Of a stretch of DNA of 64,000 bases, positions 28,701-40,700 are shown in pieces. Origin of the DNA: Nageia nagi. Lineage: Eukaryota; Pinophyta. Location: contig JBITNC010000001.1 of assembly GCA_050084985.1 (NCBI GenBank), positions 26,846,001 through 26,910,000 of the forward strand, read 5' to 3'. The notes under the pieces were generated by a model, which worked only from the letters and a program-made list of their open reading frames with translations, searched no databases and was not told where the DNA came from. The number at the start of each line of letters is the position of its first letter. The stretch's first letter is position 1. Both the position numbers and the translations under genes were made by a program.

Positions 28701-31700
28701 GCTAAGCGATATAAGGGAGCCATCTCAAAGTGTACAAGTCAACAATGCAAACTATGAATTGTTACACAACCAAGCATTACTTGAATATTTCTCAAAATGT
28801 TCAAGCACTCTTTTGTCCACCTTCAACAAGATTTACAAAATGTACCAAGCACTCAAGATAACACAAGATAGTAACATCCATTCACATTCATAGTTCCAAG
28901 TAAATGAGAGCATTCACTATTCAATTACTTGAAGTATACCACATTCACAAATTGATAAAACTTGCTAGCTTGAAAATATTAGGTAATTGTCTAGTTTGCA
29001 AAATGTTTAATCCCCTAACAAATGAGCCCTTAAGGACTATAAATAGTATTTTGGCAAACTCAAGTGTTGCTCTAACTCTAATTACATTTTTCGAGAACAT
29101 AAATATGGTCCACTAACATATCACCACGTGGTGTTACAAGATCTGTTCCAGCACTTGTGGGAGCAAATCCTCATCCATCACAAGTATGGAATAAAATATT
29201 CAATTAAAAGTGTTTTTCTAAAAATAAAAATATTTTGCTGAAATAAAATAATAAAAAGAACTATGATGGTGGCCCAAAGGTCGCAACTTTGTCCTCAAAG
29301 CCTTCGTCTAGAAACTTGGCTGTGAACTCCAAGCCTTGCACCATCTCGCAGGTTATCCCAAAGTTCCTGGCAATGCAACTATCAACTTCACAAGTGATCT
29401 TTTCCATCACCAACTTCTATGCATACACCCTCATCATGTGTTTGGCATGGCTCCCCATTCGGTATGCGTTTACATATTCTGTCACCAACAGGCTTTTGAG
29501 TAAGTGTCTTAATTCAACAGTCATCTCGTCTGGCTCTCTAATGGTGGTATCTAAAACACACCAAATACAAATGCACACAAAACAATACTAATTCCACAGA
29601 GTAAAATTTGATTTCTTTTATATTTTTTGTCTTTTCAATAAAGAAAGCTTGCAACTACAGCAAATTATAGGTAACAAAAACAATGCATTACAATTGTATG
29701 TAAGCAAGAGAACTACAAATCACTAAAAACACCTCGAAGAGCTGTTCAAACAGTTGTAACACTTCAAAACTCAAAACAAACCCCACAAGAACTGGACAAA
29801 CAACTGTATACTGGATTGTCTGAACAAAACACACCTCTATCTTGCTGAACAAAGGCTGATATGCCCAAAATTGTGCCGATACTAGATTGTCTTCAACAAA
29901 ACTAAGCATGAACGTGGCTCCCTTGACAGTTTTGGCCCATATAACCTACAAAACAGTCCTCTCAAGGCTGATATCTTACTCCAATCGCCTCTAAATGCTA
30001 GATCTCTACTCATAAACTTCTAACTTGCCCTCCAATAGGCATATCTACACTTCAGCTTTAATGATGCTCCTCAAATCAAGCCCAAATCATCAACCCTGAT
30101 GTGGATTGGTTAGATCCAATTGGGTAGATAGCTCTAGGATCTGATCCTTCAAGCCTCCTTTGAATTGATCTCCAATGGGAACCCCCAGAAACTCCAACAT
30201 AATGCAAGAGTCCAAAAGAGCAAAGCTCTTCCAAATTCCAAATTCACCTCTTCCAAATGACCAACTCTTTCTCTTAAATAGTCTTGAAAATCTTAATTTA
30301 AGCCTCTTGACAGTTACAAAAGTCTGCCTCATAACAGTTACAAATCCTCTTCTATGGCAGTTACAAAAGCCTTAAATAATACCTTAAGACTTTGACCTCA
30401 TTACAATTACTTTTGCCAAAATGGCAGTTACAAATACTAGAGACATTTAATACTGCCTTATCATCCCAGCCATCAAGCTAAAAATGTGCACCAAGTTGAT
30501 GACATTATTTAATACCTTTTTTCTTGTCCCAAAACTATTTTAAATACATAACCAACTCCATAAACACTTATACTAATAATAAAACTTCTCCAAACACACT
30601 AACCCAACCCTTAGAGGCCCACAAACACAACAAAACATAAATTTGAAATGTTTACAAGGCTGGAAATATTTTGGGACACTACAGTATTTTCCTCAAGAAA
30701 CTTGATCTCGTACTCCATCTTCTTTAGTCGTGAGTTCACCTGTGATGACCCTAAATTTACAATTTCATAAATTTTTAGAATATAACTTAGAAACTTACCA
30801 AAAATAGCAAAATTGACAGAAACACCATCACAATTTTTTTTATTTATTTTTCTGAAAGGTGGAATAGTCTAAACAGCCAAAAGGGTATCCAGATCTGCAA
30901 TTTGTTTTTCTTGAAACACCCCCCCCCCCTAAAAATCTAGGGATTGCACAAAATAGCTCCCAAGATGGGGCATCACACTTCCTTGATCACCAATACTGAA
31001 AGAAAATACAAATTTGAGCACCAATATGAATTTTGAAATGAATTCACCTTTTCAACCATACACTAGGGCACATCACCTAGCTAATACAATTGAAAACCAC
31101 AAGAAACTAGGGCACATCTCCTAGCTTTCTCAATGGTGGAGTTGGGGAGCAGCCACAACATAAAATTGTAATAACAAAGTTATAAGCTAACCCTAATTTG
31201 GGTGCCCAACGTACCTTTATAGACAAGTTCTATTTTGATGTTGAGTTGGGCCCACCATAACTTAAGTGACTCACTTAAGTTATAACATTAAAATATTATA
31301 CTCCTAGCACAAAAGGGCCGCCCATATCACCCTTAATACACATAAATAAATTAAAACATTTTAAGTGGGATTACAATGCCAAAAATAAAATAGAAAAATG
31401 GGGACATAACATCACCTCGTCATTGATCCTTGTAATCTCTTTACTCACCTCTTGGAAGCGAGTACTCATTTGCTGTACTATTCCCAAGTAGAATGAATAT
31501 TTTGAGATGCTCCAAAACACAATTCAACAACTCAATCAACAAATTCAACTATATAACTTTGGCGTCAGGTCTAGGGCTTCAACCACATGCATTCAAACCC
31601 TCCAATTGCCAACATTAGGGTTAGACCATCAATAATCAATATACACAACACTACAATACCCACATCTGACTAATACATGCAATTAACAACAAATATCATC

Positions 31701-34700
31701 CCACAATGCCAACGTCTGATAATTACAAGCATGAACAACAATAGTGATCCAACGCATTAACAAATGAATAGATGCAAGACAAGTATGAGATTTGAATGCC
31801 CTTGGCACTATACAAATGATATGGAATAACAATGATACTATACCAAGCCCAGGAGGGTTGACGTTGGCCTCTCAAGAATCAACTAGGGCACAACATTGAA
31901 TAACCTCACAACTGAAACAATCCTGGAACCATAGGACAGTATGCTCTTTGAGAATTTGATTCCCCTCCACCAAAGGAGTCCTCAAACCCTCGATAACCAC
32001 TAAAGGTAGAAGCAATACCTTGGATACCACTGGATGGGCAAGGGCTGCGCCAATGCCGTAGACAGACATGATCCCTCAGCGTGAATGCCCTCCTAAGTGC
32101 TACACTTAGGGAGATTGCTTAGCACTGCTAAGACTTGTTGTCCTTTGAACAGAATGTGTGTAATAATAATAATCTGTATATCCAGTAATGAGGCTCCAGT
32201 GTCTATTTATACATTAGCTCTGTCCATATTTCACCTAGGAGTCATCACCTAGCTCCTCTAATCCAACATTGGCCTCCTGGGGGCCCGAAATACCTAACGT
32301 GGGTGCCTAGGGGTTAGGCATGCCAATGTAGGGGGCCAAAGTGCATTAAGTGCCAACGTTGAGTCCTAGGTGTGCCACGCATGCCCACGTGGGTCAAGGA
32401 ATCATGCGTGGGAGTCTTGGTGTCCAACTGGGCCAACATGGGGGTGTGGGGGCCTCCCCAAGATTGGCGTGAGTAAATAATGAGCCATCCATCACCTAAA
32501 TGTAGCTATAGACCTTGGGATTCCCACAATCATTATCGAGATCTCCAAGTACGTAATAAATGCCTAATCTATCCTTAGGAGGGAGACGTCCCACTTGGGG
32601 CTCACAGTGGGGTCCATTGATCCATTAAGTCTCCTATCCTAAATTACAATTATGAAATGGAAAATGCATAAATAAAGTATATTACAAAGAAGAATCTTTC
32701 GGACCCACTAACTGAATAAGGGGGATGTCACATATTCATTGCAAAAGTTATCATCTTCCAATCTTTCATTCCCTATTGCTTGAACGTTTTCGAATACCAG
32801 TCTCTGAGACTCCATTCTCAAGGGACTCCACCTTGTTCATCATAATTCCTTTAAGCTTCTGTTCGATGGAGACTTTCCGCAAGGCCTCCACAAATTGCGT
32901 CACCATCACTAGTACTTCGATCAACTCTTCTTTGACAGCTACCAATCCCTCCAGTGGTTTCAACTTCTTAAGTTCTTTAGGGGGCATCTTCACAAACTCT
33001 TATCTCTTGTGTCAATCTTCTTTGGGCGGCCAACTCCTTCTTAAGACTCTCAATCTCCTTTTCTTTCTGCAACATGTACTTCATTATTGCATCGACATTG
33101 GCTATGATGGATTGCTTCCTTCCCACAATCCCAATATTGCTTGTGTTGATTATCTGACTAATCTGCTTGAGGTCTTCAGGCTTATGTGAGTTGGCCTTGT
33201 CTATGTACACAGTCTTGATATGAATAACATCCTTGGTCATGTGTATGTATGTTTGACTCTTCTTTGGGCAAGTGGAGTTGTCCCCTATTTGATCTCCATT
33301 GACACACCTAACTCCCTTGTCTGTCGCCACATCTTCCAACACCCACACATCATGCTTATCTATCATTTCTCTTACTTGTTCTACCATTGTCTTTGCTGGG
33401 CTTCTACCATGCATAGAAGGATACTACTCGATAGGTTTTTCATCCACCAAGGGGTATTGTGTGACTCGGAATGTAGACTATTCTCACCTCTTCCCCTTAG
33501 AGTGTGACAATCTTTTATGTATCGTGGGTTCCACTGTTTTCTGATGCTTCTTGCCCTCTTCTTGCAATTGAACACGGATCTTCCTCATCTTTGTCTCACT
33601 ACTCACATTCTTGAACAACTCATCATCTCCAATCGGCTTATGCTCATAAGCCCTCTTTCGCTCCTTCATATAGAAGCTGTGAATCTTGTGCTCAGGGTCA
33701 TAGTGGTCTACTGAATTCATCTTCTTAAAATGGTATTTTTCTAACTCTCCTTTCATGGTATCAACATCTGCCTAGGTCTTACACTGATATTCCCCTACTA
33801 TGACTGTTAAGTTGGTGGTAGTAGACTTCTTGTGCCATACGTGCTCATGTAAGAAGGCCAATTGCCTCATCATCTCCATTATGACCAATTTGTTGCTAAC
33901 GTACCTAGATAGTTGGTACGACTCCATGGTAGACCCATAAATCCTGAGATACGAGTAGTGTTGATGATGAAGGAAGAAATTTCCATGCTTCTTCAAAGCA
34001 TCTTGAGCCAAGTTCAAAATCCTAGTGATTGTGACTTCCCCTTTCAACTCCTTATAGATCTTGTATTCCCATCCATCTTTTCTCATAAAGAAGCTATCCC
34101 ATCTCCTTTCAACCTTCCACTTGGGGTAACACTTCCATGTTGCATAGGTCCCTTTCTCGATCAAGGTAATCTCTCCAAGAGCAGTTGGTCTATACTTCCC
34201 ATGAAGCAACAAGTACACCAAGTAGGAGTTCATGTAGAATTTTCTGGAGGTACCCATCGATGATAGTTGTTCAGCAAGAGTATCACTTAGAACTTTGCTC
34301 CACTTGATCTTCCTTCCTTTTCCCATTTCTAAAATGAAGTCGAAGAACTCCTTTTTGAACTTGCTAGTGTTCCTCCTTCCCGAGCAATCTAGACAACATC
34401 AATATCATTTTATCCATGGTAGGATAAAAGTTAGTGCGTGGAACGTTTATAAGGGCATTCCTCTTTAAACCATGATGCTCTTCAAGCATCCAATCTTTGA
34501 TCGACTGCAGCTCTATTTCTGGATTGATAGTGGGTGAGTGATTCTGCTTTACTATATTTGAAACTTCCCTGCTTCGGGGCTGAAATCCATGATCACATCT
34601 CCCTTGATGTCCCTCAACACCCTCTTGCCCTTTTTCCAATGTTGGCTCACCTCAACGCATAGCTCTGGGAAAGGGAGTGCAATTGGGATAGAAGTGGCCG

Positions 34701-37700
34701 TTGCAAGATCGGAGAAGAATACCACGTCTTTCTCAACATATTCAACTCTATGCCACGAATCCTTTCTCTCATTTGGATGGGGTCAACCTTTTGCTAATCC
34801 TTGTCCCCGATGGTGGTGAATTCATTCTTCGAAAACCTAGCCCCTTGCTCCAAGGGCTCTTGCCTTTCACATATTTGGACAACACTGTCTTGCCTTGGGC
34901 GTTCAAGTTCCATGGAGTACTCTCTAGCCACATTGCTCCTTGAGTTAGATATCTTAGAGGTGGCCGAATGGGAGAATGGTGTCTCTTGGAGTCTTGTGCA
35001 AGCTCCCTTGAATGTGTTCTTCTTGATGATGCCCTAGCTTTGCTTCCAAATCACCTACGCAAGCTTGGAAAGACAATGAAGCGAATTTGAAACCTTAATT
35101 TTGCTCTTTCTTCACTCTTGCACAAAAAATGAAGAAGAAAATGGTTTTGATTTGAAAAAATGAGCCCATTCTTCTCATATTTATAGTGCAAAATTAGGTT
35201 TTCCCTAATCCTTGTCGGCCATATCTGGAGAAAACTTGATCTTAGCTGTCTAGGTGGTCGACCTCGAGATGCATGCCGCCTGGAAATATGAAATTTGGAG
35301 CTTGTTGCCGAGCGCGGAGGAAGAGAAAGCACTTCCAGGGCTAGCGCATGCCAAAAAAAGACAAAATTTTGTCTTTAGGCATGCGCTCAACTTGAGGCCT
35401 CCTGACACTTGGGTACAAATCATTCCGGCTCTTTAACTTGTCTTCTTCGACCTTATGCCTGTCTTCTAGCTTTGAGTTGCTCATGATTCTATCTTCTTCG
35501 GAGCCTAAACTTATCAAATCTTCATCTTGAGCTCTTCCATGATCCCCCTCAAGCTAGGTGCATGCCACAAAAGAAAAAAAATTGTTTTTTTGAACCATGC
35601 ACCACCTTTGCAAGCCATTCCAATTTGAGCGCATCCCCCAGAAAGTAAAGAATTTGTCTTTTTGAAGTGTGCGTTGGCTTGCGCTTGCCCAATTTGACTT
35701 GTTTTTGTACCTTTGCGAGTGGGACTTAGAGCCAAATTTCTTCATTTTCCTCGACCTAGGCTCTTTCTTGGCTAGGCGCATGCCATAGGAAGTCAAAATT
35801 TTGTCTTTTGAAATCATGTGCCTACCCTCTTGTTTTTGCTTGGACTAGATGCTAGCTTCGAAAGCCCATGCCTTAGCCAAATTTTTCCTTGAGTTCAATC
35901 CAGATGGCCTTCTACCCTAGGCGCATGCAAATGAAGACAAAATCTTCTCTTTTTGAGAGGTGTGCTCAGCCCTTGGATGCCCTACTTTTACTTGCTCAAA
36001 TTCAACCTTGCCCTAGGTGGGCTCTTGATCTGGGTGCATGTCACAGAAAGACAAAAACTTGTTTTTTGGAGGCATGTGCTAGGCCTTAGAATGCTTTAGT
36101 TAGCTTCCGTTATGCTTCATCTCAATCTAGGCAACTCTTGGACTTAGGCGTATGCCACAGAAAGACAAAATTTTGTCTTTTTGAAAAATGTGAGGAGCCT
36201 TGGGGTAGTCCAGTTTTACCTGCTCTGGTTCAGACTTGACTTGGTTTCCCTAACATTGCCTATATTTGATTTCTTATTTTCAGACTGTCATTTTTTTGGA
36301 GTTTTTTCGGTCTTGGCCTAAAATAACTAAGACTGGGAAAGTTGTAACACTTAGGCTTAGGATGATAGACGTGATAACTAGGTGAGTAGAGCTTTGAGAT
36401 GAGCGTGACATTGCTTGGACAAAGGTTTATGGGTCTCCAAAATTGCAGGATTTAGGGTTGTGTTGTGCTAGTGACAATAGCTTCCTGCTAGACTGTGATC
36501 AAATCTGAAGGTTGCGACTAGATCTACAAATTTGAAGACTAGATTTGAAGTTTGTAATTAGATCTGAGGAGTTTATGATCAAATCTGACAGATTTGAAAG
36601 TTTATGATCAAATTTGAGATTGGTGATTAGATTTGAAAATTTGAGAATCGGATCTAAAGTGATGTAAAGATTGGAGAGATGGCTGATGACTATTTGGCTA
36701 TTGAAAAGCAAAGAAGAGCTGATGTAAAGTTCCTAAATGAACAATTGTGCCAAATGCACCTTCCCTCAATCAACCACAAAGGACGGCAAGCCCAGAGTAC
36801 CTCTCAAACTCAATCAAACCCTCCTTATGCCCATGTTGGGACTAGATCTCCAGATCTAGTCACAAATGATACCCGAATGGCAACGTCTTACTCCCTTGAT
36901 CAATTACCAATCCTTACACAAGAATGATACAGACAGAGCATTCATTCATTGTCAACGCATACATGCAATGATCATCCACAACACAATAAATGAGATAGGA
37001 ATCCTCAATGATATATTTATTCAATAGAGACAATTACATCAGCCCAATGGCAGCAGTGGCCTCTTCAAGACGACCAGATATACACAATCACTCTCAAATA
37101 CAACTTGAATCAATGGGACAGATTCACTTCCTTGACCCTCGACTTCTCTCGATCGAAGGTGCTTTCGTCGAACACTGGAAATCCAACTGAATGGTAGGAA
37201 TGGAATCCTCGGATGCTACCAGATGGACTTGATGCTACACCAAGTCAAGATAACTGGGAACCCTCAGCCCAATCACCCTTTAGACGCCCCGTCTAGGTAG
37301 AATTGCTCAGCCCTGGCTAAGACTTGCTGTCTAGTAGTCAAATAGAAGAAGTAATAATCATCAATCTCTATCCTCAAATGAGCCTCCAAGGTCTTTTTAT
37401 AATCTCATATTGTGTTTTTGCCTCAAAGTCACCAATCCCCCTTTATTTCCAACGTTGACCAGCTAGGGGGGCCCATGATGCCCAACGTGGGTGTTCAAGT
37501 GTCCGATCATGCCACGTGGGTCCTCCTTATGCTCAAACGGCTACACATGTCTCGGGGGTGCCACGCATGCATGGAAGTCACGGGAAGGTTGACATGGGGT
37601 CTCAAGGTGTTGCTGGGTCTCTTGGGTGGACATGGGGTCACTCTTGGCTTGATGCATGCATGATGAGCGATCTATACTAATAAATCTCCTATGCTAATCC

Positions 37701-40700
37701 ACAAGAGGGAGACGTCCCACTTGGGGCTCACAATGGGGGTCAATGACCCGATAAGTCTCCTATCCCAGGTTATGACATGAAAAAAGAACACAAAGTAAAC
37801 CTACATTACAATGGGATTCTCAAGAATCCACTAAAGTTGTCCGGAGCACAAAGGGGATGTCACAGCTGAGGATGAAGGGAGAAGTAAAGCATTTGAGGAT
37901 AACATCGTAGGTATTTTTAATGATCAACAAAGAATGAATGGACTATTGAAACAAATGGCCACCAATTGGTTGTACTTGCTCCTCAACAAGCCGTTTGAAT
38001 ACAAAATGCACAACAAGCTTCAACGTCCTATGCCACACAAGGTTAAAGTTCCATGCAAACGACAAGTTCCACCACAATTATTATTGTCCACGCTTCGTCG
38101 CTTCCTAGGCCTAACAAGCCTATGTTTATCCAGCCTCCTATCATTCCAGATCTAGATCTTGTACACATTGAAGAATTAGTTTTGGAATGTGAAAGGAAAT
38201 CAGAAAATTTCAGAAACCTAGTTTCCTTTGATAAATATTTGGAATATTTGGGGAAAAAGTTGAATGGGAAAGACAACCGGAGTGATGAGATAAGAGCAAT
38301 GTTATCAGGGGATGTTTCCCACCCCCTTTTTTTCCCATTTCCTTGTCCCTCACATCCTCGAGACTTGGGGACTCCTCAAGGGACGTTTCCCACCATTCCT
38401 TTTTAGGGTGTATGGAGGGGACGTCCTCGGGATGATTTCCCAAGCTCTGGGGATGTTTCCTTTTAAAATTTTGAATAGGGGACAACCAGCCGTCCCCCCT
38501 CTTGCACACTAAAAAAAAACTCAATTTTAAAATTTTTTTTTTTTCATAAACCTTAAGGGGGTGGGTCCCACAAGAGTCTCCACCCTACCAACCCTAAAAA
38601 CATGCCTTTATATTCACATTGCAATCATTTTGTCATTTACACTTATTTGTCATTTTTGACTAATTTGACATATTTATGTCAAAGATTATGCTTTTGGGCC
38701 TTAGCATATTCAAACTTAATGGCATTATGATTATCGACTATGATTATTAGACTAAATTTATGGCTCATTTTGATTTATCATTTTATGGTTTACCATTTAT
38801 ATTCAAATTTCTGATTTTCATTTTATAATCATGTTGCATGTTATTTGTTAGTAGTTACAGATTTTTATTTTCAAAGTATGTTACATATTTAAATTGGTCC
38901 ATGGATGAATCATGAATGCTAATGATGAATGAAACATTGAAACTATACCTAATATCTAGTTTTCTTAAATTTGAAAATTCTGGGGATTTTTTTAGTATAT
39001 ATATATATATATACTTGCCATTCCCCTCACGTTTCCTAAAATCAGGTCGCCATCCCCTACCGTCCTAGGGGACTCGTTCCCTCGTTTCCCCATCCCCCGG
39101 TCCCCTAGTCCGTGACAACCTTGGATAAGAGATATGCTAAGATTTGGGCTTGCACAACCAACTTCCTATGTTGCTGCACGAGATCAGCGAGGTGAGAGCT
39201 CACTTGCTCATTCTTTGCTCATGTGGTTACCAAGATTTTTGTGAGGAAAGCCAAGCCCTCATAGATCTGCAATTAATGGTAAAACTGCAGAAGATAAGCT
39301 TGAAGTGAAACAAGAAAATGACAAAGAGAAGTCAAACATGGATCTTGAAGTGAAAATTGATGGACTTAACAAAATTGAAGAATCTTAGAATTGTATGGCA
39401 GAAGTTGAAAGAGATCAAGCCTTACAAATAGCAAAAACTATCATGAGGATGATTGATGTCACTATACCTGGTTGTGGGAAATCTGCCTTTTGTGGAGAAA
39501 TCGCTAATGCCCCTGGTGGTCTTGGAGATCAGTGCTGTATGCATAGTCTTATGGGAGATTTTATAAAGGGTTGCAATGAAGTTGAAGATTGTAGGCTTGT
39601 TGATGACAATGAGCAACTCAAGGTTGAGTCAACATTGAAGAAGTTTCAGGAACAATATCCTAAAGCTGTGAGGGAGAATGCAGTAAACTTTCTTTGGCAA
39701 GGAGTTGCTACTCATCATACAGGCTGCTTACCACTTTGGAAGACGTTCATCGAAGAGTGGTTTCAACAAGTTTGGATCTAGTTGTATTTGCTATTGAGAC
39801 ACTTGCTGCAAGGACAAATGTGCCTGCGAGGACAACTACGAGCACTCCCTGTTAAGCTTAAATTCGCTCCTTCAAATGATTGGAAGAGAAGGATGAAGAG
39901 GTATTGACAGGCAAGGGCATGTGGCTATTGTCCTAACTCCATTTGGAGGTGCAAAGGTATGCTGCAAACTTCTCTTTGCTGGTCCTGGCCCACTTGTTTC
40001 ACAATTTTCTGCTTCATATGGAATGTTTCTAAATCTTCTATTGGGTAAAAAGTTGACGCTCTATGATCATAACCCTAATGTGAGTAATGCCACTTATACG
40101 GGGCGTGCATTGGAAGAAGCACATGCATTGATTGAGCAAACTTTTGGTAATTATGTTAGTAGTGAGGTAATGATAGAAATAAAAAAGCAACTTGAGGAGT
40201 TGGGAGACTAAAATTCGAAACACGTAGTAGGCAATGAAGAACGTGATGCCAAGAAATTCAGATATGACAATTCTTTTGAACATGGTAAATATCGGTTAGA
40301 GACTTAGAACTCATTGAGGTTGATTACATTGTTGATTTTGAGCCTAATGCAGCATCATGGAAGGGAATGGGTAAAATGAGCTCTGCTTTCCAGATGTTGG
40401 GGTTTGCGACTGTAACATCTAATAAGAAGCTACTACAATTTTCGTCCAGCACTGATGTTGATGTAGAAGATGAAATTTTGGTGTTGGAATTTGAAGAGAC
40501 ATTGCCATGTGGTGAGGCAATTCTAGGCATTGAATTTCAAGGCGTTCTAAATGATCAAATGAAAAGGTTTTATGGGAATACACATGTGATTAATGGTGAG
40601 ATAAGAAATATGGCAGTTACACAGTTTGAGCCAGCAGATGCTCAACGATGTTTTTATTGCTGGGATGAGCCTGCTTACAAGGCATCATTTAAAATAACAG

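Larger units (their letters stand above)
29281..35020 (-). pseudogene. family Z long ORF, copy in Z2 (interrupted)
   Basis: The ORF is read leftward in pieces: about 34980-34690, 34639-34364, 34326-33772, 33756-33484, 33414-32977, 32993-32766 and, after nested LTRs, about 31490-29281. Recognisable blocks shared with Z3 are QDSVV.ICERQ, '[20 protein letters not shown]', a [19 protein letters not shown] block, '[19 protein letters not shown]' and '[17 protein letters not shown]'. The C-terminal part is rich in Lys/Glu/Leu and probably coiled coil. Stops occur, including a TAG where Z3 has the Trp codon of TDWQNVDP. The product resembles gag- or transposon-associated plant proteins of unknown function. 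I cannot assign a family. Confidence 0.6.
28157..36479 (-). mobile_element. element Z2 (family Z), inserted just after the Y primer site
   Basis: The left end is TGTTGGGGGCGTTTTCTTTC and the right end ...GTGCTAGTGACAATA. The flanking 5-mers gtttt and gcttc are at best a decayed target duplication. To the right, Y leader sequence resumes (agatctg/tttgaa-rich). It contains the family left end (28157-about 29200), the leftward ORF (about 35020 to 29281) and the palindrome array (about 35340-36190). Three solo LTRs are nested in its ORF (29551-30683, 30742-31412, 31494-32732). Without them it is about 5.3 kb. Confidence 0.75.

Noticed and set aside
32725-34943. Plus-strand frames opposite the Z2 ORF (for example 32725-33189 and 33913-34263)
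   Set aside because: They are antisense shadows. The - strand frames are the ones conserved between Z2 and Z3.
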